Source of the DNA: a virus
DNA length: 46,826 bases
Strand: one strand, 5' to 3'
Virus record (IMG/VR): IMGVR_UViG_3300037155_000153
Location: 1 to 46,826 of that record
Each line of letters begins with the position of its first letter. The first letter of the stretch is position 1. Below, in pieces: positions 7,563 to 16,043 of the stretch. The notes under the pieces were generated by a model. The model had not been told where the DNA came from. It worked only from the letters and a program-made list of their open reading frames with translations, and searched no databases. The position numbers and the translations under genes are program-made.

Positions 7563-7802
7563 ATGAATAATCCGGGTTATATTAAACATTTGAAACAAGG
7601 TGCCAGAAGAGATGAGAATAAATTTCTTAACTGGTATGAACTTTTTATGGCATACTGTTTTGAAAAGGACGGGAAGGATACAGAGATTGGAAAATATAAC
7701 CCGGAATTCATTAGGGAATATTATTCACAAGGCCTTACGCCAGAACAGGCATACAGGGAATGTAAATCGGATCTTCTGATTGAAGAAGAGGAAGAGGATT
7801 AA
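7563..7802 (+). CDS. Hypothetical acidic early protein
   Basis: A 79-residue soluble protein starting 2 nt after the previous stop. It is aromatic-rich (NKFLNWYELFMAYCFEKDGK) and ends in an acidic tail (EEEEED). No domain recognised. Confidence 0.6.
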   Translation: MNNPGYIKHLKQGARRDENKFLNWYELFMAYCFEKDGKDTEIGKYNPEFIREYYSQGLTPEQAYRECKSDLLIEEEEED

Positions 7803-7817
7803 AAATTAATTAAAGGA

Positions 7818-8144
7818 ATGATCATGAAATATTTTATTGCAGTGCTTTTGTTATTGATTTTTTGGGGATGCGGAACAACAAGATACCAGGTAAAACCAAC
7901 CTTGAATTATAATCCTAATGAATTGAGTCTTGATGAGGTTTGCGCTTTTAGAGGGCACGTGCCGGACGGACAACCAACCGAATCCTGCGATCTTCAAGAT
8001 GAAGTAGTTGACACAGATACAGCGAGTTATCTGATTAAGCATATGGGAGTGACTTATCATTATACTTGTCTCAGATGCGGAAAGCATTATAATAATTTCA
8101 AAGCGGCATACTCAGATACAATTATTGTTTGGAGCAAGAAGTGA
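7818..8144 (+). CDS. Putative phage lipoprotein
   Basis: A 108-residue protein with a lipoprotein signal (MIMKYFIAVLLLLIFWGC, cysteine at 18), then a soluble part containing CLRCGKHY. It would be exported and lipidated. As an early-operon lipoprotein it could act in exclusion or envelope modification, which is inference. The stop overlaps the likely GTG start of the ASCH gene. Confidence 0.55.
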   Translation: MIMKYFIAVLLLLIFWGCGTTRYQVKPTLNYNPNELSLDEVCAFRGHVPDGQPTESCDLQDEVVDTDTASYLIKHMGVTYHYTCLRCGKHYNNFKAAYSDTIIVWSKK

Positions 8145-8605
8145 TTATTCCAGTTATTACTTTATGGCGCCCCTGGTGCTTTATGATTGAGGAAGGTTGG
8201 AAAACTATTGAGACCAGGTTATATGATAAGTTTGCCTATTTGAAGGGGCATACAATAGGAATTCATGTTGGAAAGAAATGGGATACAAAATGGTATGATC
8301 TTATTATAGCTGATCAAATCCAAAGAGGATTAATAACAGAGCACATGTGGGACAAAAGAGATGGTCAGATTATTTGTACTGCTTTTGTTGAAGGTAATGG
8401 ATGGTTAGATGGGGATTCATGTAGTCAGGCTGCTATGATTGACTGTAGATATACAACACGCTTTGGTTTATTCCTTACTAACATTAAACCATTTACTTCT
8501 CCAATTCTTCGTGGCAGCCAGGGAATCTGGTATTACAATTGTGGATTAGAAAAGAAAGTTTCCGCAAATGAATTTAAGTTAAGAAAAGAGGGGAAAATAT
8601 TATGA
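8141..8605 (+). CDS. ASCH-domain protein
   Basis: About 154 residues from GTG 8141, chosen because GGAG (8131-8134) lies 6 nt upstream and the previous stop forms GTGA. The N-terminus VITLWRPWCFMIEEGWKTIE is the hallmark LW-PW---I--G-KTIE-R of the ASCH fold. The fold is a beta-barrel related to PUA and is linked to RNA or modified-nucleoside binding; some members hydrolyse N4-acetylcytidine. Phage ASCH proteins may read modified nucleotides; substrate unknown here. Confidence 0.75.
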   Translation: MIIPVITLWRPWCFMIEEGWKTIETRLYDKFAYLKGHTIGIHVGKKWDTKWYDLIIADQIQRGLITEHMWDKRDGQIICTAFVEGNGWLDGDSCSQAAMIDCRYTTRFGLFLTNIKPFTSPILRGSQGIWYYNCGLEKKVSANEFKLRKEGKIL

Positions 8606-9030
8606 GTATCAGAGTGGAAAAGTTGAATAATGAGAGGATAGTAATTAACTCATTGTTGCATGGGAAAACCATTATTGAATGGGATGATAAAGATAAGCTG
8701 CATGTTTTTCTTAAACCAAGACAACATTCCAGCATGCAAACACTTACGCGAACGCTTTCGGAACGCATTGAGGAAAAGGGTAATTCTGATTATTTCAGAA
8801 ATGAGGGAAAGAGATTGTTGGAGAAGCATTCAAAACTAAAAAGCGGCGCTGAATTAAAGCTATGGAATATGGAAGTGGAAGCATTTTTGACTTTTAATAA
8901 GATTAGTTCGCTAGCGGTGGATGCGAATGAAAAGAAAATCGCCGCGGGTACAGTCATGAATTCTCCAGACCCGGTTCATGAGGGCCGGGTTAGTTCAAGG
9001 GAGAAATTATTTAATGAAAAGAAATTTTAG
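8602..9030 (+). CDS. Hypothetical early protein
   Basis: A 142-residue soluble protein, coupled to the ASCH gene by ATGA. It has a beta-rich N-terminus (IVINSLLHGKTIIEWDDKDK) followed by charged helices. No family recognised. Confidence 0.6.
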   Translation: MSIRVEKLNNERIVINSLLHGKTIIEWDDKDKLHVFLKPRQHSSMQTLTRTLSERIEEKGNSDYFRNEGKRLLEKHSKLKSGAELKLWNMEVEAFLTFNKISSLAVDANEKKIAAGTVMNSPDPVHEGRVSSREKLFNEKKF

Positions 9031-9039
9031 GAGTGCCAT

Positions 9040-9390
9040 ATGGAAAAAATATATAAAATTACCCACTTTGATTTATTCTTCGATTGTAAGATTAAAATTG
9101 ACGAGGATAAAGCAAAAGAACCAATTAAAGAAATGGTTGAGTTCTGGGGTGGTTGGGAAAGGAAATTAGAGTCAAATGAAGGAAACTATACTCTGACCTT
9201 TCTTAAAATGCTATCCATGAAGATTATACTTCTTGGTCTATATCAGAACTTAAATTTGTTTGGAATAAAAGAAGAGTTCAAAGGTCTTGAAGGGTGGGCT
9301 CCAATGGATGGATCTCAAGGAATTACCATACTAGAAATTGATGAAGCTATTATTGATTATGATAATCTTCATATAGAGAAATTATCCTAA
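9040..9390 (+). CDS. Hypothetical early protein
   Basis: A 116-residue protein with a good ribosome-binding site (GGAGTGCC before ATG). Mixed alpha/beta in appearance (KEMVEFWGGWERKLESNEGN). The same GGAGTGCC leader precedes the gene at 15457 and, slightly altered, that at 11897. Not recognised. Confidence 0.6.
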   Translation: MEKIYKITHFDLFFDCKIKIDEDKAKEPIKEMVEFWGGWERKLESNEGNYTLTFLKMLSMKIILLGLYQNLNLFGIKEEFKGLEGWAPMDGSQGITILEIDEAIIDYDNLHIEKLS

Positions 9391-9950
9391 TGGGAGAGAT
9401 AACGAAGAAACAGATACGGACGATTAAGACGCTGAAGAGCAGGATGAATCTGAGTGATGATAATTATAAATCAATACTGGCGGGGTTTGGAGTGGAGTCA
9501 TGCACAGCGTTGGGAAGTTTCCAGGCAACGGGTTTGATTTCGAAATTGAGCAAGCTGGTACCGGCGGTTAAGAAGAGTCCTAAGAAGTATTATGGAACGG
9601 GGGAACGCGGAGAGCAGCATCATTTGACCCAGTTACAGGCGGAAAGAATTGAGGTATTAGAGAAAATGCTGAACTGGGAGAGAAGTTCTACTGTTACTTT
9701 TATTATTAAACAGGTTGGGGCTGTTAAGTGCGTATCGATGCTGATGAACTATGAAGCGGTGAAAGTGATTACGGGGATGCAGAGAGTGCTGGCGTTTGAT
9801 ATGGCGAAATCTGCTAAAGGAAATACAGGATCTTATTGGAATGAAAGGGTAAATCAAAAAGAGTTCTTTGAGACAATTAACAATTCTACAAACAATGAGT
9901 TAAAAGAAGCTAATGAAAAAAGATATAATAACACTGCCGAACGGGGTTGA
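9390..9950 (+). CDS. gemA: GemA-like protein (Mu gp16, DUF1018)
   Basis: A 186-residue protein. The opening ITKKQIRTIKTLKSRMNLSD, then DNYKSILAGFGVESCTALG, matches the GemA/DUF1018 pattern (I-IA-K-L-LDDD-Y---L--VTG--S---L). In Mu, GemA modulates host gene expression and DNA supercoiling early in infection. Its start overlaps the previous stop (TAATG) and its 3' end overlaps the small gene at 9913. Location just ahead of the transposase agrees with other Mu-like phages. Confidence 0.8.
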   Translation: MGEITKKQIRTIKTLKSRMNLSDDNYKSILAGFGVESCTALGSFQATGLISKLSKLVPAVKKSPKKYYGTGERGEQHHLTQLQAERIEVLEKMLNWERSSTVTFIIKQVGAVKCVSMLMNYEAVKVITGMQRVLAFDMAKSAKGNTGSYWNERVNQKEFFETINNSTNNELKEANEKRYNNTAERG

Positions 9951-10089
9951 AGTGCTTAATAATATTGTTTACAGGGCGATTACATCAAATGTAAATTCAC
10001 AATTCAGGCAGCGCGGCAATCAGGAAATTAAACGGGGTGAAGTTACTATATGCAGGGTTTCGACAAAGAAAAGAACTGTGGTTTATTGA
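9913..10089 (+). CDS. Small hypothetical protein
   Basis: A 58-residue basic protein (MKKDIITLPNGVEVLNNIVY, ending in KKRTVVY). It begins within the last 38 nt of gemA in another frame and ends 54 nt before the transposase. Coding character is reasonable; function unknown. Confidence 0.5.
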   Translation: MKKDIITLPNGVEVLNNIVYRAITSNVNSQFRQRGNQEIKRGEVTICRVSTKKRTVVY

Positions 10090-10143
10090 TGAGAGCGTCA
10101 GTTAGAGATAGTAAAACAATTTTAATAACTCAATAAAGTTTTT

Positions 10144-11742
10144 ATGAATATACAAGAAATAAAGAACGAATTGAGTGCCGCTCCGAAAGGGGCAAAGGAC
10201 AATATCGTAACCCGGTATGCTGCATTATATGGAGTTTCAACGGATACTATTTACAGGAAAATCAGGAAGGTTTACGGACCAGCTAAAAAAGTAGTTGGTG
10301 TGAAGAAAATTCCTGCTGAACTGATTGATATGGTTGGGAAACTTAAACTTGAAAGCATCGCAATGGGTAACTCGGAACGGGAATTAGCTACGGAGGAATG
10401 CGTTCAGATCCTGAAGGACTCTGATGTGCCAGGAGCTGACCGGCTTACTATATCTACTGTGAATAACAGGCTCCGGGATGCAGGGTTCAGGGCTATGGAA
10501 AGAATTGTAAGGGTGGAAGCTGCTTATCCAAATCAGATGCACCAGCTTGATTTTTCCAGGAGTAAATATTTCCAGGTGAAAAGTTTTGATGTTAAGAAGG
10601 AAGATTATCTTCTGGTAGTCTCCGGGCGGGTACTGGATTATAAGGAGGACGATCATAAACTGCGGACATGGCTTTGCGGTATTCAGGATTCGTATAGCAG
10701 GATTGCCATTACCAGGGGCTTCGTGGCGGGCGGTGAGAGCGTGCTGGCAGGTGTGGAGTTTACGAGCTGGGTATATGGACGCGAACGCGATGAGAACAGT
10801 CTTCATTTCCTGCCCAAAATATTAAAAATTGATAACGGCGCGCTGGGTAAAAGTAAATCATTTGTGGATTTATTATTCCAGTTACAAATTGAAAAGGAAC
10901 TTGTTAAGCCATATAAGAAGCATGGTATCCAGAAACAGGAGAGCGTCTGGAAGGCACTTTGGAAAAAGTTTGAACTTCCACTTGCAATGAGGCTTAAAGC
11001 AGGATCTAAAATTTATTTATCTGAATATAATGATCTGATGTTTGATTTCCAGTTAAGATGGTGCGAAAGAGAGCATCCAATTAAATCAGGGACAAAAACC
11101 CACGTATATCTATCCGGTTTGCAGATGCGGGAACAGAGGGAGATTACTGTTGATCTTAAGTTTGTAATTGCTACTCCTTATAAGAGACATATTGATCAGT
11201 CCTGCTGTGTTTCTATCAATAAACAGAAGTATGAATGTCCATCAAAATATATTGACAAATGGTGTAATGTGCTGATCAATGCGAATGGCGATGCTATTGG
11301 TGAACTAATAGATGAATATTCAAAACCATTTCCATTAAAAGCAGTGCGTGGGTATGTGGAGGTTGGAGATTTTGAACATAGAGATCATCAGTCGTACAGG
11401 CAGGGATTGGAAGAGCAGATGCGCGGCCAAGTTAAAAGTGAAAAGGGAAAAACTAAAAGGGAAGAAAACAAGGAAAGCGGCGGAGTGAAGTATCTGGAGC
11501 CGCGGATTGTGGGAGCTGATCCGGAGACTAAGTTTAACCAGGCGTTTGAGGATGAGGATTATGTCTTCGCTAATGTTTACGATGCAAAAAAGTATATCGT
11601 TGAGTTGATTTATCAGAACTGCAGGACTGAGACTTTTGAGGACTATTCGGAGGTGTTTGAATTGGTCCTTGGTAAGAGTTTGAAGAAAAAAGAGATTGAC
11701 AGTATCTGGGGAGAAATAAAGAGGAAGGTAATGGCGTTATGA
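10144..11742 (+). CDS. Mu-type DDE transposase (subunit A)
   Basis: A 532-residue transposase. The N-terminus (about 20-130) has helix-turn-helix segments for end binding (ALYGVSTDTIYRKIRK; STVNNRLRDAGF). The RNase H-like core carries D136 (HQLDFS), D230 (KIDNGALGKS) and E266 (IQKQESVW), so D and E are separated by 35 residues. A beta-barrel-like region follows (to about 400), then a charged C-terminal tail ending in a helical domain expected to contact subunit B. It catalyses integration and replicative transposition. Shorter than MuA (663 residues), mainly at the N-terminus. Confidence 0.9.
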   Translation: MNIQEIKNELSAAPKGAKDNIVTRYAALYGVSTDTIYRKIRKVYGPAKKVVGVKKIPAELIDMVGKLKLESIAMGNSERELATEECVQILKDSDVPGADRLTISTVNNRLRDAGFRAMERIVRVEAAYPNQMHQLDFSRSKYFQVKSFDVKKEDYLLVVSGRVLDYKEDDHKLRTWLCGIQDSYSRIAITRGFVAGGESVLAGVEFTSWVYGRERDENSLHFLPKILKIDNGALGKSKSFVDLLFQLQIEKELVKPYKKHGIQKQESVWKALWKKFELPLAMRLKAGSKIYLSEYNDLMFDFQLRWCEREHPIKSGTKTHVYLSGLQMREQREITVDLKFVIATPYKRHIDQSCCVSINKQKYECPSKYIDKWCNVLINANGDAIGELIDEYSKPFPLKAVRGYVEVGDFEHRDHQSYRQGLEEQMRGQVKSEKGKTKREENKESGGVKYLEPRIVGADPETKFNQAFEDEDYVFANVYDAKKYIVELIYQNCRTETFEDYSEVFELVLGKSLKKKEIDSIWGEIKRKVMAL

Positions 11743-11882
11743 ATGAACAAATGCAACAGTTTGTAATAAAAACTAATGATAAAAATTCATATGAAGTAAA
11801 TGTTACATGGAATGATTTACAATTCTGGGTAATACTTATTGACGGGTTCAGGATTCTTTCAGAAAAAATAATACTTAACTAA
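11739..11882 (+). CDS. Small hypothetical protein
   Basis: A 47-residue protein coupled to the transposase stop by ATGA. Beta-rich with several aromatic residues (SYEVNVTWNDLQFWVILIDG). Function unknown. Confidence 0.5.
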   Translation: MNEQMQQFVIKTNDKNSYEVNVTWNDLQFWVILIDGFRILSEKIILN

Positions 11883-11896
11883 ATGTGAGGTGCCAA

Positions 11897-12190
11897 ATGT
11901 GTGAGTGTTTATTACCAGCAAAACCGTATCCGGTGAATGACCTGGAAACTATTCTTGTCTTCGCTAAAGAAGCGCATCCGGAAGCGGAGAACGATATTGT
12001 AGCGTTGGATCTTTACAGGCAGGATCTATACAAGAAGATCAAGAAGGATTTTGATAACGGAGCAACTGCTACATCGGAATATGATGAAGTGGCTTTTTAC
12101 GGAGCTCTGGGGCTAATGAAAACGGATATGGTAAGGAAATTAATTGTTAACGAATCAACATATAAAGTGAAGGAGGCCGTAAATGGCTAA
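11897..12190 (+). CDS. Hypothetical protein between transposase and DUF3164 genes
   Basis: 97 residues from ATG 11897, preferred over GTG 11885 because GAGGTG lies just upstream. Helical and acidic (AKEAHPEAENDIVALDLYRQ), with a CEC near the N-terminus. Overlaps the next gene by 8 nt. Not recognised. Confidence 0.6.
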   Translation: MCECLLPAKPYPVNDLETILVFAKEAHPEAENDIVALDLYRQDLYKKIKKDFDNGATATSEYDEVAFYGALGLMKTDMVRKLIVNESTYKVKEAVNG

Positions 12191-12818
12191 AGTTAAAACA
12201 CCGGCTAGCGGCCGGACATTACAGAATAACAGAGGCAATGAGATTGCCATAGAAAACGTAAGACCGGAACATATTAAAAGAGATGTAACGGTAAATAAAG
12301 TTTTTGACCTTGCTGGCGATTTACAGGAGAAAATGGAAATAACCAAGAAGAAAATTATGAAGTTGATTTCTTCTTATTCCGACTATCTGAAACGCATAAA
12401 CGGTTTCGATGTTAATGAAGAGGATATAAGCAATCTTCAGCTCTCAAATTACGCTAATACTGTCAGGGTCGTAAAGAGGAACAATAAGGTAATAGAATTT
12501 GATGAGCATCTGCAACTTGCGGAGTTAAAAATAAAAGAGTGCATGAAGAAATGGGGGAAAGATAGCCATCCGGCTCTTGTGGAAATAATTAACCAGGTAT
12601 TCAAAACCGACAAAAAAGGATTTGTAAATAAAAATGCGATCCTATCTTTGTTCCAGTACAAGATCAATAATGAAGCCTGGAAAGAGGCTATGGAACTGAT
12701 TAAAAAAAGCATCCAGGTAGTTGAACGGAAAGAATATGTCATGATTCAGTTCAGGGACAATAAGGATCAGGATTGGAATACGCTGGATCTGAATTTCAGC
12801 TCGCTGGAGGTGGAATGA
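12183..12818 (+). CDS. DUF3164-like Mu phage protein
   Basis: A 211-residue protein with the layout of the DUF3164 family of Mu-like phages: an N-terminal basic stretch, a helical middle (DLAGDLQEKMEITKKKIMKL), then VRVVKRNNKVIEFDEHLQLA, FKTDKKGFVN and the end motif EAMELIKKSIQVVERKEYVM. Family function is not established; it regularly sits among transposition genes. Its TGA overlaps the ATG of the next gene. Confidence 0.75.
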   Translation: MAKVKTPASGRTLQNNRGNEIAIENVRPEHIKRDVTVNKVFDLAGDLQEKMEITKKKIMKLISSYSDYLKRINGFDVNEEDISNLQLSNYANTVRVVKRNNKVIEFDEHLQLAELKIKECMKKWGKDSHPALVEIINQVFKTDKKGFVNKNAILSLFQYKINNEAWKEAMELIKKSIQVVERKEYVMIQFRDNKDQDWNTLDLNFSSLEVE

Positions 12819-13366
12819 ACGGAGATACAAAAATATGGCCGGAAGATCATAACGTGGAAAGTGTTTTGAAGTTGAAGGGAATACGTAAGGATGGATTGAG
12901 CAAAGAAGAATTCAGGGAAAAGTTAAAGGATTTCAATAATAATCATCCTATTAATGGAACTTCAAAATTCAAATGCATTGAAATATGCGGCCGACCGTGG
13001 AAAAGGTTAAATGTTAATGGGGCTGAAATAGATCCGAATAGTCATGAACCATTAAATAAGAATATTTCTCAAAGAGATTTATTCGGGTTTATAAATGCTC
13101 TTATGTCGATACGGGCAGAGGAAATGAAAAAAGAAGATACTTCAATGATTCCGGCCCCGTACGAAGCGATGGATCAAATAGACATTATCTTAATGAAAAT
13201 CAGCAAGGAAGGAGATAGAGTAATGTCAATTAGTCCAATTAATGCTAAACTAGTTGAATTGGCTCTTACTTCAAATCCTGATGGTGAGTCTGTAAGATGT
13301 GTTGCTGAAGTAATAGGCAAACAAGCGGCTGATCTGTTCTTATCGTTCATGAAAGATTTAAAATAA
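12815..13366 (+). CDS. Hypothetical protein
   Basis: 183 residues from ATG 12815, chosen because it overlaps the previous stop (ATGA) and has GGAGG (12806-12810) in front. Contains LSKEEFREKLKDFNNNHPIN and a C-terminal helical region. It precedes the MuB-like gene by 24 nt. No known domain seen. Confidence 0.6.
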   Translation: MNGDTKIWPEDHNVESVLKLKGIRKDGLSKEEFREKLKDFNNNHPINGTSKFKCIEICGRPWKRLNVNGAEIDPNSHEPLNKNISQRDLFGFINALMSIRAEEMKKEDTSMIPAPYEAMDQIDIILMKISKEGDRVMSISPINAKLVELALTSNPDGESVRCVAEVIGKQAADLFLSFMKDLK

Positions 13367-13390
13367 TACAACAATTGAAGGACTAAAATT

Positions 13391-14347
13391 ATGTATAAAG
13401 AGATTGATCCAAGGTTAACCCGGCATTTCGGGTTAGAGAGACAGGGGAAGTTCTTTTCGAAAACATGCACAAGTTTCTGTGAGGATATATCGGAAGGGTT
13501 TCTTCATCAGAAGATGGTGATAGTGGCTGGTCCGGTAGGGACAATGAAATCGAATCTGTTTGAAGTTGCATCATCGCATCAAAAAGATATATGCGAGTTT
13601 GTGTTTGTGACTAATCCTTTCAAGGAGAAAGTGAATATTGCCACTATTATAAATGCAATGATCTATTCATTATCAGATGAGAGCCCGCGCAGGGATCTGG
13701 AAGCACGGACAATTCAACTGCGCAGGATATTGGGGGAAATAGTTATCAATCAGAATAAGAATGTGGTAGTTGTTATCGAAGAGGCTCACAGGCTTCATAA
13801 TTCGATATTCAGGGCGATCAAAGAACTGAGGGAAATGACTTATAAGGGGAATAAGAATCTATTCTCTATAGTGCTGATTGGACATCCACAACTGCTATCA
13901 ACTTTGGAGGGGAAGAAAGAAGCTTACTGGAGATCTGAGATAATAGAGCTGAATGAACGCAATGGATGGATGACTTACCAAGAGCGGTTATCTTATGTGA
14001 AACAGGTATTTGGGAATGCAATAACCCCTGATGCTGCTAAAACAATTGCATCACTTTGCAAAGTACCTCTTCAGATAGTGGACTTTGTTGAGAAGAAAAT
14101 GAAGGAAGCCCGGATGGTTGGGAAAAAACAGATTGACAGTGAAGTTGTAAAACCTACTCCAAGAGAGCTGAAGGAAGCGTACGATGTTTCTATTAGGGAT
14201 ATAGCGAAGGAAAGCGGTCTGGGTGTTGCAACAGTGCAGGCATCAATGACCAATCCGAATTATAAATATGCGGATGAAGTGAGTAAAGCAATTGAGAGAG
14301 TAGCGGCAAAGAAAGTTTCTGAAAATCAAGTTAGGAAATCCGCATAA
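13391..14347 (+). CDS. MuB-like AAA ATPase (transposition target selection)
   Basis: A 318-residue protein with Walker A GPVGTMKS (47-54), Walker B VVVVIEE (125-131) followed by AHRL, and a sensor-like LIGHP. The C-terminus (about 250-318) carries a helix-turn-helix (VSIRDIAKESGLGVATVQAS). MuB forms ATP-dependent filaments on DNA, selects targets and activates the transposase. Here the HTH lies after the ATPase rather than before it, as in Mu. It could instead be read as a generic TniB-like ATPase, but the neighbourhood supports MuB. Confidence 0.85.
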   Translation: MYKEIDPRLTRHFGLERQGKFFSKTCTSFCEDISEGFLHQKMVIVAGPVGTMKSNLFEVASSHQKDICEFVFVTNPFKEKVNIATIINAMIYSLSDESPRRDLEARTIQLRRILGEIVINQNKNVVVVIEEAHRLHNSIFRAIKELREMTYKGNKNLFSIVLIGHPQLLSTLEGKKEAYWRSEIIELNERNGWMTYQERLSYVKQVFGNAITPDAAKTIASLCKVPLQIVDFVEKKMKEARMVGKKQIDSEVVKPTPRELKEAYDVSIRDIAKESGLGVATVQASMTNPNYKYADEVSKAIERVAAKKVSENQVRKSA

Positions 14348-14709
14348 TGAGCAGGGCAAAGATATCTTTCAAATGTCCGAAGTGTGGTAATAAGGACTTT
14401 AAGCCCAAAGGTCCTTATTGCAATCCTATTATTGGTATAGGGGGAACGGAGCGTACGAAGGAATCAATTATTAGAAGATATATGTGCCTGGAATGCGGGT
14501 ATGCATGGAAGAGTATTGAAATGTATTATGAAGATTTGGAAGTAAAGGGAATGATTCTTCTTGAGAAGTTATACAATTATATGAAGGACCATATGCCGCG
14601 TAAGGAAAGATACTCCATGCCTCCGCTGGAGGAGTGGATAGAGCGTACCAGGCGGGCTAAGACGGTACCTGCAGATCCAAAACAGATAAAGATGTTCACG
14701 CATGAATAA
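14347..14709 (+). CDS. Zinc-ribbon protein
   Basis: A 120-residue protein with two CxxC pairs forming a TFIIS-like ribbon: CPKCGNKDF (10-18) and CLECGYAWKS (47-56). A helical C-terminal half follows (EEWIERTRRAKTV). The stop/start with MuB overlaps (ATAATGA). Likely nucleic-acid binding; its role in transposition or late transcription is open. Confidence 0.65.
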   Translation: MSRAKISFKCPKCGNKDFKPKGPYCNPIIGIGGTERTKESIIRRYMCLECGYAWKSIEMYYEDLEVKGMILLEKLYNYMKDHMPRKERYSMPPLEEWIERTRRAKTVPADPKQIKMFTHE

Positions 14710-15439
14710 TAAACGTTACAAGGAATTCCGGGATGAAATTGATAAAATGCAGAAGCGCATGGACGCCGCGGAATTCTTTAAGACTCTTGATGTGAAGCTT
14801 CTGGATTATGCAATGAGAAATCCTGATGTGCCTATGTATGAACTTGAGGCTTATGTGACTGAAATATTTGCTCCGAGATTTAAGGAATATGCAGAGAGCA
14901 TTTCGGGCAAGTATAATGAGATCGTTAAGACGGTGAATGATTTATACTCGGATTTAGGGGTTGATATGTCGAGGGATTTTTTAAGGGTGAAGAGCATCGA
15001 GGCCGTAAATAAGTCTTACTTAGGAAAATTTTCAGAGAAAGAACTTGAATATATAACGAAGAAAACCAGAGAGGGGCTGTTTAATAATCTGAGTAAAAAT
15101 GAACTGGCCGCAAAGATCAGTAAGGTATCTGATACTGTTAGCGGTTATGCTGATGTAATTGCACAGACACAGATTAAGGGTTATGCTCAGAATCTGAAAA
15201 ACGAGAAAGCAAGAATTGGAGAGGTGGATTATTTCAGATATGCGGATCTTACTATACGCCCCAATTCACATTTGTTTTGCATTGATCAGGTAGCAGTAGC
15301 GGCAAGCGGGGTGAGTATTCATATAAATGAAATATTAAAAATGAGTAACGGGACGGAACTTCCGGTGATAACTTATAAGGGGGGCTGGCATTGTTATCAT
15401 GACTGGGAACCGGACCCGTTTTATGGAATGGAGGATTAA
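14702..15439 (+). CDS. MuF-like head morphogenesis protein
   Basis: A 245-residue protein. The helical N-terminal half includes TKKTREGLFNNLSKNELAAK and SGYADVIAQTQIKGYAQ, as in MuF/gp30 minor head proteins. The C-terminal domain has RPNSHLFCID, INEILKMSNGTELPV and the closing GGWHCYHDWEPDPF (227-240), the family's C-H-W-P motif. In Mu the equivalent gene lies between portal and gpG; here it is in the early operon about 6 kb away on the other strand. It is expected to sit at the portal vertex or be packaged and injected. Overlaps the zinc-ribbon gene by 8 nt. Confidence 0.65.
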   Translation: MNNKRYKEFRDEIDKMQKRMDAAEFFKTLDVKLLDYAMRNPDVPMYELEAYVTEIFAPRFKEYAESISGKYNEIVKTVNDLYSDLGVDMSRDFLRVKSIEAVNKSYLGKFSEKELEYITKKTREGLFNNLSKNELAAKISKVSDTVSGYADVIAQTQIKGYAQNLKNEKARIGEVDYFRYADLTIRPNSHLFCIDQVAVAASGVSIHINEILKMSNGTELPVITYKGGWHCYHDWEPDPFYGMED

Positions 15440-15456
15440 AAATTGAGGAGTGCCAA

Positions 15457-15822
15457 ATGAATTATCCACTTAAAAATATTAAACCAGAATTTGGAAATAC
15501 TAAGCAGATAACTCTTTTAAGGATTTTTAATAATGCTGAGAAGCTAGATCCGGATAAAGAATATGCTTTTGTCAATCCTTCCGATTATTATGATATTCCT
15601 GTAAAAATTGCTACTTGTCCTTACTGCCATGGTCCGTTAACCTGGTCTCCTATTGAGTGGTACCCCGAAGATTTGTCAATAAGTGAAGTTGAAATCCTAT
15701 GTAAGAATCTTGATAACTGCACCGAAGAGCATCAAGAGGAATATCAATATTACGTAGACCATAGCAATGCTCTTACAACTTTAACATCATGGATAATATT
15801 ACATTATAGGGTGCTGGGATGA
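15457..15822 (+). CDS. Hypothetical protein with CPYC motif
   Basis: A 121-residue protein with a clear ribosome-binding site (GAGGAGTGCC). It contains CPYCHGPLTWSPIEWYP and a second cysteine pair CKNLDNC, so metal binding is possible. Overlaps the next gene by 4 nt. Not recognised. Confidence 0.55.
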   Translation: MNYPLKNIKPEFGNTKQITLLRIFNNAEKLDPDKEYAFVNPSDYYDIPVKIATCPYCHGPLTWSPIEWYPEDLSISEVEILCKNLDNCTEEHQEEYQYYVDHSNALTTLTSWIILHYRVLG

Positions 15823-16043
15823 ATAAAGAAATACTTAGTAATGAGAAATTAGTTGAAAGCGGAAAACTTGTTATTAGAAAAGAAGAGACAAGGCTTTTAA
15901 TTAAGAATTACAGAAAAGCAACAAAGCCGGGTACATCCGGACATTGCGGCTGGGGCTGGGGGATGCTTTATAAAGTAGATTCCATAGAGGGATTAAATGA
16001 ATTATGGGATGAATTGATTGAAAAAGGAGCGGTGGAAGGATGA
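15819..16043 (+). CDS. Small hypothetical protein
   Basis: A 74-residue soluble protein with a glycine/tryptophan-rich stretch (SGHCGWGWGMLYKVDS) and an acidic C-terminal helix. It is coupled to both neighbours by 4-nt overlaps. Function unknown. Confidence 0.55.
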   Translation: MNKEILSNEKLVESGKLVIRKEETRLLIKNYRKATKPGTSGHCGWGWGMLYKVDSIEGLNELWDELIEKGAVEG

